Of a DNA stretch of 64,000 bases, positions 37,314 through 45,746 are shown piece after piece (the stretch's first letter is position 1; each line of letters begins with the position of its first letter). Source of the stretch: Brevibacillus formosus (GTDB lineage: Bacteria > Bacillota > Bacilli > Brevibacillales > Brevibacillaceae). Under the pieces are notes generated by a model that ran no database searches, was not told the origin of the DNA, and saw nothing but the letters and a program-made list of their open reading frames with translations. Both the position numbers and the translations under genes were made by a program. The stretch is taken from the NCBI RefSeq assembly GCF_003013405.1, contig NZ_PXZL01000004.1, positions 125,959 through 189,958 of the forward strand, read 5' to 3'.

Positions 37314-37793
37314 ATGAAAAAAGTATGGATGGTTGCGTGCGCGCTGCTGCTCACTGCCTGCTCCGATATATCCGAAGGAGTCCAAACCGCCCAGCAAGCA
37401 GTAGAAACAGGACAGCAAGCGATTGAGACAGGCAAACAGGCTGTCGAAGCTGGCCAACAAGTTCTGGAAGCCGGCAAGCAACTGGCTGAGTCTGAGGTCG
37501 CCAAACAGCTGCAAACATATCTCCAGCAAAAATACGAATCCTCTGAGGCATTGCGTAATGCCATGTTCAGTGGAGATGGTCAGCTGCTCGCAGAAGAATT
37601 GCAAAAAACCGAGCTCGCGAACTTCAGCTTTTACAAATCTGACATGTTCGGTGTTGAATATACAGGCACGCTCTCTGCCGATGGTACTTTCAAAGTGCTT
37701 AAGCACGATTTGAACAACCAAGGTGCGGAGCCTACTGTTGTAAAGGAATTCAAAGTAACACTCGACGGAAACGGTCAGGTTCAAGTTCAGTAA
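37314..37793 (+). CDS. Putative lipoprotein with five seven-residue repeats
   Basis: A 159-residue secreted lipoprotein. The signal peptide ends in LLLTAC (lipid-modified Cys16). Residues 25-59 are five tandem heptads: TAQQAVE, TGQQAIE, TGKQAVE, AGQQVLE and AGKQLAE. They predict an amphipathic helix or coiled coil. The C-terminal part (from about residue 85) is beta-rich, ending KVTLDGNGQVQVQ. The ATG at 37314 has AAAGGAG at eight bases. No homologous family is recognised. It may be a spacer-type surface lipoprotein. Confidence 0.75.
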   Translation: MKKVWMVACALLLTACSDISEGVQTAQQAVETGQQAIETGKQAVEAGQQVLEAGKQLAESEVAKQLQTYLQQKYESSEALRNAMFSGDGQLLAEELQKTELANFSFYKSDMFGVEYTGTLSADGTFKVLKHDLNNQGAEPTVVKEFKVTLDGNGQVQVQ

Positions 37794-37813
37794 TTTGGAA
37801 AACATTTCAGGAA

Positions 37814-37843
37814 AAGCCTGCGATCAATCCTCGCGGGCTTTTT
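37814..37843 (+). terminator. Terminator of the lipoprotein gene
   Basis: AAGCCTGCGA/TCGCGGGCTT stem followed by TTTT. Confidence 0.8.
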
Positions 37844-37983
37844 CGCGTTATAAAAAACTTTTTATTGAGTCTCTACAAAATTTTCTGTTTTTACTTATAG
37901 ATTTTTATATATGGGCATGATAATGTGTAAAGTGTTCATATAAAGTTCATAAATACTAAACATAACAAGAGGTGCTGCCAATA

Positions 37984-39447
37984 ATGAATATGCTGCTCGC
38001 GTCTATTATTGTGTACATGGCAGGTATGCTTTTAATCGGATATTACGCCTACAAGCGTACCTCCAGTCTGACCGACTATATGCTTGGTGGTCGATCGCTG
38101 GGTCCAACTGTAACCGCTCTCAGCGCGGGTGCATCCGACATGAGTGGCTGGCTGATGATGGGCCTGCCTGGCGCCATGTTTGCCCAAGGTCTTAGCGCAT
38201 CCTGGATTGCCATCGGTCTGACTCTCGGGGCTTATGCCAACTGGCTGTATGTCGCTCCCCGCCTTCGTTCGTATACAGAGGTTGCCAACAACTCGATTAC
38301 GATTCCTGCTTTTTTGGAAAATCGTTTCGGGGATGGATCTCGGATGCTTCGTCTTGTCTCGGCCCTTGTTATTATGATCTTTTTTACCTTTTACGTCTCA
38401 TCCGGTCTCGTCTCTGGAGGCGTGCTGTTTGAAAACACCTTCCACTTGAGCTATCAAACGGGACTATGGATTGTCGGATTGGTCACCATTGCCTACACAT
38501 TGTTTGGCGGCTTCCTCGCTGTAAGCTGGACGGATGCTGTGCAAGGACTCATCATGGTTATTGCGCTCATTCTCGTCCCGCTCGTGACCGTTCTTACAGC
38601 AGGAGGATTGGGAGAAACATTTACCGAGATTCACGCTGTTGATCCCTCTTTGCTCGATATTTTTAAAGGGACGAGCCTGCTCGGCATCATTTCCTTGTTT
38701 GCATGGGGACTCGGCTATTTCGGACAACCGCACATTATCGTTCGCTTTATGGCGATTACGTCCACGAGTGAGATCAAAAAAGCACGCAGCATCGGTATGG
38801 GCTGGATGATTTTCTCCGTCGCTGGCGCCATGCTGACAGGTCTGGTCGGTATCGCCCTGTTCTCCAAGCAAGGATGGACGTTGAGCGATCCTGAGACGAT
38901 CTTCATCCAGCTGGGAACGATTCTGTTCCATCCGATCATTACCGGCTTTTTGCTTGCGGCGATTTTGGCAGCGATCATGAGTACGATTTCCTCTCAGCTG
39001 CTCGTCACCTCCAGCTCCTTGACCGAAGATATTTACAAAACCTTTTTCAAGCGTTCTGCAACCGACAAAGAGCTGGTCACCTTTGGCCGCTTGTCCGTAT
39101 TGCTTGTATCTGTCGTTGCCTTTTTGCTCGCCTTGAATAAAAATGACACGATCCTCGATCTCGTTGGATATGCGTGGGCCGGATTTGGTGCTTCGTTTGG
39201 GCCTGTCATCCTGCTCTCCCTCTATTGGAAGCGTATGAACAAATGGGGCGCTCTCGCGGGTATGGTCGCTGGCGCACTTACCGTTATCATCTGGACTCGT
39301 TTTGATGTGCTGAAGGACTTCCTCTACGAGATGGTTCCCGGCTTTGCCATTAGCCTGCTCGCCATCGTGGTTGTCAGCCATTTGACCAGCAAGCCTTCGA
39401 ATGAGGTAACCGCTCAGTTTGATGAGTACCAAAAAAGCATGAAATAA
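37984..39447 (+). CDS. putP: Sodium/proline symporter PutP
   Basis: A 487-residue sodium:solute symporter family member with about 13 TM helices. The N-terminus YYAYKRTSSLTDYMLGGRSLG and SAGASDMSGWLMMGLPG match PutP, including the conserved Na+/proline-binding Asp of that segment. GYFGQPHIIVRFMAI is the family signature in the middle. The ATG at 37984 is used, with AGAGG upstream. It would import proline for nutrition or osmoprotection. It stands alone behind an AT-rich region of about 130 bp. Confidence 0.95.
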   Translation: MNMLLASIIVYMAGMLLIGYYAYKRTSSLTDYMLGGRSLGPTVTALSAGASDMSGWLMMGLPGAMFAQGLSASWIAIGLTLGAYANWLYVAPRLRSYTEVANNSITIPAFLENRFGDGSRMLRLVSALVIMIFFTFYVSSGLVSGGVLFENTFHLSYQTGLWIVGLVTIAYTLFGGFLAVSWTDAVQGLIMVIALILVPLVTVLTAGGLGETFTEIHAVDPSLLDIFKGTSLLGIISLFAWGLGYFGQPHIIVRFMAITSTSEIKKARSIGMGWMIFSVAGAMLTGLVGIALFSKQGWTLSDPETIFIQLGTILFHPIITGFLLAAILAAIMSTISSQLLVTSSSLTEDIYKTFFKRSATDKELVTFGRLSVLLVSVVAFLLALNKNDTILDLVGYAWAGFGASFGPVILLSLYWKRMNKWGALAGMVAGALTVIIWTRFDVLKDFLYEMVPGFAISLLAIVVVSHLTSKPSNEVTAQFDEYQKSMK

Positions 39448-39465
39448 TCCTTGCTGAAAAAGCCA

Positions 39466-39517
39466 AGCAGCCTATGCGCTGGACAACTGCCCTGTCCCAC
39501 GCCATAGGCTGCTTTTT
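39466..39517 (+). terminator. putP terminator
   Basis: Long stem AGCAGCCTATG/CATAGGCTGCT followed by TTTTTTCT. Confidence 0.85.
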
Positions 39518-39588
39518 TCTGTTGAAACTATTTGGAACCCTCATCGTAAATCATCCATAACCTCATAAAAAGGAGGGACAAAAAATAG

Positions 39589-39834
39589 ATGATGATGATG
39601 TCTGGCTTGATTATTGGCGTATCCCTTTTGATTTTTGGCATGCTCGGGATGGCTTGCTACCGCTTTTTTATCCAAAAGAAACCGGTCGAGCACTACTACA
39701 CCCCGCTAGATCGCGTGCTCGGGCAAACACCAGTCGAATTCCATGAGCAAAAGATCGAGAAAAAAGAATCGAAGGAAGAGGAAGGTGACGACAAGGATAA
39801 GAACGAGAAGATTCGGCAAAAGCGCAGATCATAA
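39589..39834 (+). CDS. Small membrane protein, DUF3951-like
   Basis: An 81-residue protein with one N-terminal TM helix (LIIGVSLLIFGMLGMACYRFF), the motif HYYTPLDRVLGQTP and a charged tail (EKKESKEEEGDDKDKNEK). The TM helix followed by a YTP-D-GQ motif resembles DUF3951 proteins of Bacillales, which have no known function. It starts within an ATGATGATGATG run, so the exact start is ambiguous by up to three codons. Its last six bases overlap the convergent MocR gene. Confidence 0.65.
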   Translation: MMMMSGLIIGVSLLIFGMLGMACYRFFIQKKPVEHYYTPLDRVLGQTPVEFHEQKIEKKESKEEEGDDKDKNEKIRQKRRS

Positions 39835-41250
39835 CGAAAACCAAGCTTCTGCCAAACGCCTGATTCCTACCGCAATGTCTTGTTCCTCCACTCCACCAAA
39901 TCCAACAATGATTCGCGGCCGTGCATTCGTTGGATCATTGGCCCAGTTATGGCCGCTCGGATAAACGCAGACATCGACCCCACGCGCCAGCTCGATCAGC
40001 TCCTTCTCCATTCGGGAAGTATCCACCTCCAGCAAAATATGCAGCCCTGCTGACTGCCCCAATACTCGTACTTCCCGTGGCATGTACGTCTGTATCGCAC
40101 GAAGCAGAGCATCGTGCTTGCGGTGATAGACGGTACGCATTTTTCGGACATGCTTTTCCCAGTAGCCCTTTTGCATGAACAACTGCATGCTCCGCTGCAA
40201 ATGGCGGGAAACCGGAGAAGGATACGCCTGAAATGCTTCCAAATATCGCCCGAGCAATTGCCTCGGAAGTACCGTATAATCCAAGCGAAGTGCTGGAGAA
40301 AATGCTTTGGAAAAATTGCCGATATAAACAACACATCCATCCCGATCCATTCCTTGCAGAGATGGCGTAGGGTGTACATCGTAGCGGAATTCGCCATCGT
40401 AATCATTTTCGATGATGATTGCGTTCTTTCTCTTTGCCCATTGCAGCAATTGTTGGCGCTGACCGACTGGCATGACCATCCCATACGGATATTGATGGGC
40501 CGGAGTTGTGTATACGACAGTTGCGTTGCTTTTCTCCAAGGCTTCAATGGACAGCCCCTCTTCTTCCAACGGTATCGACACGACCTCGTACCCGTGATGC
40601 GAAAAAACGATTCGAGCATCTGCATACCCAGGTTCCTCAATCGCAACCACATGATGCCGATCCGCCAAGAGCAGACATAGAAAGCTGAGAGCCTGCTGTA
40701 ATCCGGTCCCAATAATGATTTGCTCAGGCCGACAAATGAGCGTACGGGCTCTGCGTAAATATCCGCTAAGCTCTTCTCTCAGCTCCCATTCGCCTTGATC
40801 ATCCCCGTAAAAGGCAAAATCCTCGGGATAGACATCCAGCGCCTCCAACATGCACGAGCGCCATGCAGCGTAAGGAAAGTGCTCCGTATCAATGACAGAA
40901 CCGTGGAAATTGTATCGACAAGAGAGGTGCTCTCCTTTTTTCTTTTTCAAGATGGACGAGTACAGGGCAATCTCCTCATCCTGATCTACTGGCTCTGACC
41001 ATCTCTCGATCTCGGCAGCAAAAAATCCGCTTCGCTCCCGGCTCACGATGTAGCCTTCTGCGAGCAGTTGCTGATAGGCTGCCTCAATCGTATTTTTTCC
41101 GACGCCGCTTGCTTTCATCAACTGACGGATCGACGGCAGCTTCGTTCCAGACGGTATCTCTCCTGATGCAATCCATTTGCTCAATTGCTTGTATAGCTGC
41201 TGATATAAAGGTTCTTTGCTCTGTGCATCCACGATCGGCATGTACTCCAT
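39829..41250 (-). CDS. MocR-type regulator (GntR HTH + aminotransferase domain)
   Basis: A roughly 473-residue MocR/PdxR-like regulator. Its winged HTH is GTKLPSIRQLMKASGVGKNTIE, then AAYQQLLAEGYI. The aminotransferase-type domain has TPAHQYPYGMVMP, IIENDYDGEFRYD and YIGNFSKAFSPALRLDY, with the PLP lysine in NFSKAF. This start (MEYMPIVD) has GGGGGC upstream; an ATG at 41274 is also possible. It is divergent from an acetyltransferase gene, its most likely target; the 113-bp shared region probably holds both promoters. Confidence 0.9.
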   Translation of the reverse strand: MEYMPIVDAQSKEPLYQQLYKQLSKWIASGEIPSGTKLPSIRQLMKASGVGKNTIEAAYQQLLAEGYIVSRERSGFFAAEIERWSEPVDQDEEIALYSSILKKKKGEHLSCRYNFHGSVIDTEHFPYAAWRSCMLEALDVYPEDFAFYGDDQGEWELREELSGYLRRARTLICRPEQIIIGTGLQQALSFLCLLLADRHHVVAIEEPGYADARIVFSHHGYEVVSIPLEEEGLSIEALEKSNATVVYTTPAHQYPYGMVMPVGQRQQLLQWAKRKNAIIIENDYDGEFRYDVHPTPSLQGMDRDGCVVYIGNFSKAFSPALRLDYTVLPRQLLGRYLEAFQAYPSPVSRHLQRSMQLFMQKGYWEKHVRKMRTVYHRKHDALLRAIQTYMPREVRVLGQSAGLHILLEVDTSRMEKELIELARGVDVCVYPSGHNWANDPTNARPRIIVGFGGVEEQDIAVGIRRLAEAWFSL

Positions 41251-41363
41251 CAGCGGCCCCCATTCTGTACCCATCCAATTCTACCAAACTGTCACTATGT
41301 ACAGGAGCAGTTCTCTTTTACAATGATTGTACCAGATTTACCCACACGAAAGGAGAACCAATC

Positions 41364-41945
41364 ATGCGTATTCATTTGCAAGGAGAAAAGGTCATTCTAC
41401 GTGATATTCGAGCAGAAGATATAGATACCATCTACTATTGGAAATACGAAGCAGAAGATCGTGAACATCTCAATTGGAATGGCCCCTACAAACCGCTTGA
41501 TCCTTACACAAGAGAAGAGTATCGTGCCCTCCCGCGCCATCAGGAGTCTCTCGCTCTCGTCGGGACAAATGCACCAAGAACCGAGCTGATGATTGAGATT
41601 GACGGGGAGCTAAAAGGCAGTGTCGGTCGCTATTGGGTATCCGAAGAGACGAACTGGTGCGAAATCGGAATCGTGATTTACGACTCCCGCTATTGGCAAA
41701 ATGGCTATGGCCGAGAAGCGTTTCGGATGTGGATCGACTACTTGTTTACCCACATGGATACGGTACGTTTAGGGATTGGTACGTGGTCCGGCAACGAACG
41801 GATGATCAAGCTGGCTGCTCACATGGGAATGGTGGAAGAAGCGCGGGTACGCAAAGCAAGGATTGTTCGCGGTGAATATTACGATGCGATTAAGATGGGG
41901 ATATTGCGGGAGGAATGGGAGATCGGAAATAAGACTTTTGAATAA
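41364..41945 (+). CDS. GNAT family acetyltransferase (RimJ/RimL type)
   Basis: A 193-residue GNAT protein. The N-terminal VILRDIRAEDIDTIYYW and the acetyl-CoA loop SRYWQNGYGREAFRMWIDYLF are typical of the RimJ/RimL branch, followed by GTWSGNERMIKLAAHMGM. The ATG is eight bases after AAAGGAG. It is divergently transcribed from a MocR-type regulator, which suggests regulated detoxification or amino-acid acetylation. The acceptor is unknown. Confidence 0.9.
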   Translation: MRIHLQGEKVILRDIRAEDIDTIYYWKYEAEDREHLNWNGPYKPLDPYTREEYRALPRHQESLALVGTNAPRTELMIEIDGELKGSVGRYWVSEETNWCEIGIVIYDSRYWQNGYGREAFRMWIDYLFTHMDTVRLGIGTWSGNERMIKLAAHMGMVEEARVRKARIVRGEYYDAIKMGILREEWEIGNKTFE

Positions 41946-41965
41946 CGGTTGTTTTTAACATGAGC

Positions 41966-42025
41966 ATCTTCCATCTGTATAGGGAACTCCCTATACGAGG
42001 AAACTGTATGCCCAATATGGAAGAT
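41966..42025. promoter_or_regulatory. Nested palindrome in a gene-free stretch
   Basis: A perfect palindrome GTATAGGGAACTCCCTATAC (41977-41996; arms of 9 around AC) inside an outer inverted pair ATCTTCCAT/ATGGAAGAT (41966-41974, 42017-42025). The symmetry and 20-bp size fit an activator/repressor operator. A GAGG site and ATG (42008) follow, but the ORF soon runs into a terminator, so no gene can be assigned. Confidence 0.4.
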
Positions 42026-42129
42026 ATCACCGTCCAAAAGTCGAATGCAGAACGAAAGAGCTATGTGTTTGTTGGTGCCATTTATCATGCAGCAGCGGAA
42101 GTCTGTTCAGTCGGTTGTCGGGTACCGCA

Positions 42130-42172
42130 AAAAACAAACTCCCTTCTATCTGAACAAAAAAGGGAGTTTGTC
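42130..42172 (-). terminator. Terminator of the pspA operon
   Basis: CAAACTCCCTT/AAGGGAGTTTG stem followed by TTTTTTG on the minus strand. Confidence 0.85.
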
Positions 42173-42188
42173 TGCGTTTCACATCCTC

Positions 42189-42857
42189 TTATTTCACTTC
42201 TTTCGTTTTTTTCAGCTCTGCTAATTGCGCCTCCACTGTTTCTGCCAGAAGATGATCAATATATGGCTTCCTGTCGACAGCTTTCGTACCGTAAACGTAT
42301 GAACTCGCAGCTACTTCAGCTTCCAGCTTCTGGACAAACTCTTCTACCCTCGCAAATCCTTTCATTGCATAGTCGCTATGAAACCCTGACAACATTTCCT
42401 GTCCTTGCTTGATAGATTTTGCAGCGTGGGCTCTGGATGTTAACACCAGCTTTTTGAATTGGAACTCTTGATAGGTGTTTTTAAGTTTATCTATTTGTTC
42501 ATACAGGATCGCAGTCTGTTTTTTTGTCGCGTCATATTGATCCTGGTACAGATTGCGCTTATTTTCATGAATTACTTTTTCCTGTAGAGCGAGCTTTGCC
42601 ATGTTATCTTCATTACAATCAACAGCAAGGCTGGCTTGTTTCGCGCGCTTTTCTATGTTTGCTTCTTCTTCTGCGATGAGAAGATCATACCTTTTCTCAA
42701 GAAAGAGTTGATAGGAAAGTGCCTGGTTGGCTTTTTCGATTTGATTGTCCATGTCTCTTATATATTGATCTAACAAAGTGATTGGATTCTCTACTTTATT
42801 TAATACCTCATGCACATCTGCCACAACAATATCTCTTACCCGTTTAAAAATACCCAT
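42189..42857 (-). CDS. PspA/IM30 family phage-shock protein
   Basis: A 222-residue PspA/IM30 (ESCRT-III-like) membrane-repair protein. It is predicted to be nearly all helical coiled coil. It begins GIFKRVRDIVVADVHEVLNK with an amphipathic N-terminal helix, then PITLLDQYIRDMDNQIEKA, the PspA family signature. It protects a damaged cytoplasmic membrane by forming scaffolds. It lies one base after a membrane-protein gene, in an operon preceded by the TTAAG-type box shared with the neighbouring two-component system. Confidence 0.92.
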   Translation of the reverse strand: MGIFKRVRDIVVADVHEVLNKVENPITLLDQYIRDMDNQIEKANQALSYQLFLEKRYDLLIAEEEANIEKRAKQASLAVDCNEDNMAKLALQEKVIHENKRNLYQDQYDATKKQTAILYEQIDKLKNTYQEFQFKKLVLTSRAHAAKSIKQGQEMLSGFHSDYAMKGFARVEEFVQKLEAEVAASSYVYGTKAVDRKPYIDHLLAETVEAQLAELKKTKEVK

Positions 42858-42858
42858 C

Positions 42859-43455
42859 TTACTTTTCCTCCTTTGACATCTGTTTTTCCCAGTTATCTAA
42901 AATGGCTGAATTCCTATTCTCTCCTGCATATGGGGAGTGAAGTGGTACTTCAACAAAAACGATATTCCCTTTACGCGTTCTGATTCGTATACATAACCAG
43001 TAAATGACGAATCCGATGACAAGTAATGGCAGGATGGGAAGAACCCCAACAAAGATCAGAAGCCAGCCTGTCCATTTTCTCCAGATACTCTCATTTGCAT
43101 GTTTGCGAACAAACCAACCACTGATGACAAGACCTGCTGCAATCAGGAAGAATATCCAACCATCTGCTTGATGTCTTCGCTCACCGTGTTCTCGTTTGAT
43201 ATCCTCTTTGTGGAATCGCCTTCCTTCAGATTTGGGTTGAAATCGCTCCGAATGTTCTCTTTGTCCTACCAATTCCTTCTCGCCTCTGTCTTGCATGCTT
43301 ACAAAGATTTGATGAACATGTGGAAAAGCGAGCATCTCCTTATTCATCCAGCCTGTTGCATGTAAAGCCCGGAATCCAACAGCAAGAATGACAGCGGAAA
43401 CGGTAGCAACGATCAGCCACCTCCAGATTTTCCGCTTCTTTTTTTTTTCTTCCAT
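42859..43455 (-). CDS. Membrane protein encoded with PspA
   Basis: A 198-residue protein with three TM helices. The first is near residues 13-33 (WLIVATVSAVILAVGF). A very charged extracellular segment (REHSERFQPKSEGRRFHKED) follows. Two further helices lie at about 100-118 and 128-152. The N-terminus is strongly basic (MEEKKKKRKIW). It precedes pspA by one base and has its promoter region at 43456-43540 with the TTAAG box. No family is recognised. It may be a membrane anchor or sensor for PspA, analogous in role to LiaI. Confidence 0.75.
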   Translation of the reverse strand: MEEKKKKRKIWRWLIVATVSAVILAVGFRALHATGWMNKEMLAFPHVHQIFVSMQDRGEKELVGQREHSERFQPKSEGRRFHKEDIKREHGERRHQADGWIFFLIAAGLVISGWFVRKHANESIWRKWTGWLLIFVGVLPILPLLVIGFVIYWLCIRIRTRKGNIVFVEVPLHSPYAGENRNSAILDNWEKQMSKEEK

Positions 43456-43518
43456 CCATTCTCCTCCTTTTTCGATGATGAGATGTTTTGTTTACAGGTA
43501 CGATTATGGACCTCCAGT

Positions 43519-43535
43519 CTTAACTTTTCCTTAAG
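43519..43535 (-). promoter_or_regulatory. TTAAG-N6-TTAAG box upstream of pspA operon
   Basis: Gene-sense sequence CTTAAGGAAAAGTTAAG, a direct repeat with an 11-bp period, 64-80 bases before the operon start. It matches two boxes at 45651 and 45684 beside the response regulator gene. Confidence 0.65.
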
Positions 43536-43550
43536 AACAACAAGAGCCGG

Positions 43551-43590
43551 AAAAAAGAAAAAAGAGTACCAATGGAATCGGTACCCAATG
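43551..43590 (-). terminator. Terminator of the two-component operon
   Basis: Minus-strand GGGTACC/GGTACTC stem followed by TTTTTTCTTTTTTC, immediately after the kinase gene. Confidence 0.75.
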
Positions 43591-43595
43591 CTTTG

Positions 43596-44906
43596 TTATT
43601 TTTGATTCTTAGGGAACGTAATTTCAAAGCAGGTTCCTTCCCCTGCTTTGCTGCTGACCGTAATTTTTCCATGATGCTTGTCAATAATCCACTTGGCAAT
43701 AGAAAGCCCCAAACCATAACCTTCTGCCATCGTCCGTGCTTTGTCGCTTTGGTAAAACCGCTCAAAAATGTTTGGAATTTCTTTCTCGTCCATTCCAATC
43801 CCGTTATCTTTCACCTTCAGTTTAATTGTGGAGGCAGTTTGTTCACATATAAGTGAGATTTCGCCTCCTGCTTCTGTATATTTCATCGCATTGTCCAAGA
43901 AAATAAGAATCAACTGATGGACCCTTTCTTTATCTCCTGTGAAACTGATATTTACTGGCGTATGAAGAGTGATCGCTTTCTCTTGATATATAGCAATTTC
44001 TTCATAGTTAGCTACAATATCTCGCAGAACTTCATCAAGCAAAAAGGGCTGTTTCTTCATTTCCATCTGATTGGAATCAGATCTCGCTAAGGTAAGTAAA
44101 TTGGTGACCAGTTTGGATAATCTTCTAGACTCATTTGAAATCATGGAAATATCAATACTTTTTTCTTGAATCGTTGCAGCAGGTGAGCGAAATAATAAAT
44201 CTGTTTTTGCTTGTATGACAGCAAGTGGTGTTCTTAATTCATGAGAAGCATCTGAAACAAACTGTTGTTGTTTTGTCCAGGAATTTTGTATTGGGACCAA
44301 TGCTCGACCTGCAAGAAAATAACCGGCAATCACAGCCGATATGACCCCGATACAGCTTCCGATGATAATAATGACGAGCAATCTGTCCAGAAGCTCCTTC
44401 TCTGAATTTACATTGCGGAGATACTGTACCGTTATTACCCCACTCGAGGAATGAACTTTCATGGTTTTCACGTGAAAAGCAAAGCGATCAACATGAATTT
44501 CCTGAATCTCTCCACCATCAAAATGCCTTGGCTTCTTGACGAAATTCGCTTTTTGAAAGAAATCTACTCCTGGGCCCGTATTAATCAGTTCATTTTTATC
44601 ATTCCAGACAAGCGTAATGACACGCGGATCATTTTCAAACAAGAATTCCTCGAGAGCGGGTCCTTTTTCAGGTCCTTTCTTTGCGCCAGCTCCAGGCCCA
44701 CCCTCGGGCTTACTCCTAGGCTCATCGCTTCTTCCAGGCCTAAGCTGCGGGTTTAACTTCTCAGCTGTTTTTAGCAAGGATCGATCAACATCCTTATACA
44801 ATTGTACATAGGTGAAAAAATAGATCACAGTAGCTAGCAAACCGATAAGCATTATGAAAACAACTGAATTCATAATGGTAAGCCGCATATGCGTTCGTCT
44901 GAACAT
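43596..44906 (-). CDS. Sensor histidine kinase (OmpR-system partner)
   Basis: A 436-residue membrane kinase. It has TM1 near residues 12-33, an extracytoplasmic part of about 135 residues containing a proline/glycine-rich stretch (RSDEPRSKPEGGPGAGAKKG), TM2 near 180-202, an HisKA H-box SDASHELRTPLAV, and a catalytic domain with VKDNGIGM and GYGLGLSIAK. It lies ten bases after its response regulator gene. The shared TTAAG boxes suggest that it governs the PspA operon and the divergent haem-type membrane protein, so the signal is probably envelope or redox related. Confidence 0.93.
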   Translation of the reverse strand: MFRRTHMRLTIMNSVVFIMLIGLLATVIYFFTYVQLYKDVDRSLLKTAEKLNPQLRPGRSDEPRSKPEGGPGAGAKKGPEKGPALEEFLFENDPRVITLVWNDKNELINTGPGVDFFQKANFVKKPRHFDGGEIQEIHVDRFAFHVKTMKVHSSSGVITVQYLRNVNSEKELLDRLLVIIIIGSCIGVISAVIAGYFLAGRALVPIQNSWTKQQQFVSDASHELRTPLAVIQAKTDLLFRSPAATIQEKSIDISMISNESRRLSKLVTNLLTLARSDSNQMEMKKQPFLLDEVLRDIVANYEEIAIYQEKAITLHTPVNISFTGDKERVHQLILIFLDNAMKYTEAGGEISLICEQTASTIKLKVKDNGIGMDEKEIPNIFERFYQSDKARTMAEGYGLGLSIAKWIIDKHHGKITVSSKAGEGTCFEITFPKNQK

Positions 44907-44916
44907 ATTCTTCCCC

Positions 44917-45591
44917 TTACTGTTCTTTTAACATATACCCAACGCCTCTAATGGTTTGAATATCTTTATGGTATCCGAAGGGCTCCAGCTTTTTTCGAAG
45001 ATGATGCACAAAAACCTCAACAACTAATATTGTTGTATCTGACTCGAATCCCCATATGCGATCGTAAATCTGCTCTTTTGTCAGAATGGTGCCCTTGTTT
45101 TGTACGAGGTATTCCAATAATTCGTATTGTTTTATTGTCAATTTTACAGGCGCCTGATCTACCAGGATTTCCTGTTCTTTACCAACTAACTCGATGCCCC
45201 GGTACTTTAAGGTATGATCAGTCGTCAAACTGCCGCTCCTTCTTAACAGCGCTCGAATGCGTGCTTTTAATTCAGCCATTTGAAAAGGCTTGGTCAGGTA
45301 ATCATCTCCTCCCAACTCCAGACCTTGCACTCTATCCTCCAATGAATCCCTCGCTGTTAAGAATAATACTGGCGTTTTAATTCCCTCCATGCGCATGCTT
45401 TCTATAATTTGAAAGCCATCCATTCCTGGTATCATCACATCTAGCACAATAGCATCATAAATATTTTGCATTGCTAGAAAGAGTGCTTCCTCCCCTTCAG
45501 ATACTCCATCTACTTTAAACTCATCCACTAATATTTGAATAATCGATTCTTTCAACGGGAGATTATCTTCTACAACTAACAACCGCAACAT
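44917..45591 (-). CDS. OmpR/PhoB family response regulator
   Basis: A 224-residue response regulator. The receiver has the acidic pocket VVEDN, the phosphoacceptor Asp in IVLDVMIPG, Thr in LFLTARD and Lys in YLTKPF. The winged-helix effector includes ILTKEQIYDRIWGFES and VFVHHLRKKLEPFG. The ATG at 45591 (MLRLLVVED) follows GGGGTG at six bases; the in-frame start at 45615 is weaker. It is probably autoregulated through the box at 45651-45667. Confidence 0.95.
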   Translation of the reverse strand: MLRLLVVEDNLPLKESIIQILVDEFKVDGVSEGEEALFLAMQNIYDAIVLDVMIPGMDGFQIIESMRMEGIKTPVLFLTARDSLEDRVQGLELGGDDYLTKPFQMAELKARIRALLRRSGSLTTDHTLKYRGIELVGKEQEILVDQAPVKLTIKQYELLEYLVQNKGTILTKEQIYDRIWGFESDTTILVVEVFVHHLRKKLEPFGYHKDIQTIRGVGYMLKEQ

Positions 45592-45650
45592 CCGCTTCAC
45601 CCCACATCTATACATCTGTTTTCATACTGCTTCAATTATGTCTTACAACC

Positions 45651-45667
45651 CTTAACTCTTCCTTAAA
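45651..45667 (-). promoter_or_regulatory. TTAAG-type box upstream of response regulator
   Basis: Gene-sense TTTAAGGAAGAGTTAAG, 60-76 bases upstream of the regulator start, with the same spacing and orientation as the pspA-operon box. Confidence 0.6.
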
Positions 45668-45683
45668 ATTCACATCCTCGTAA

Positions 45684-45700
45684 CTTAAGGATTTGTTAAG
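45684..45700 (+). promoter_or_regulatory. TTAAG-type box upstream of haem-type membrane protein
   Basis: Gene-sense CTTAAGGATTTGTTAAG, 47-63 bases upstream of the GTG at 45747. It is the third copy of the box. Confidence 0.6.
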
Positions 45701-45746
45701 TTTTCTTCGCTACTATTTATCTAACTTAAATACAGAGGTGACTTTT

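Noticed and set aside
38464..39432. 322-codon open frame antisense to putP
   Set aside because: Shadow of the PutP coding frame; very hydrophilic and without motifs.
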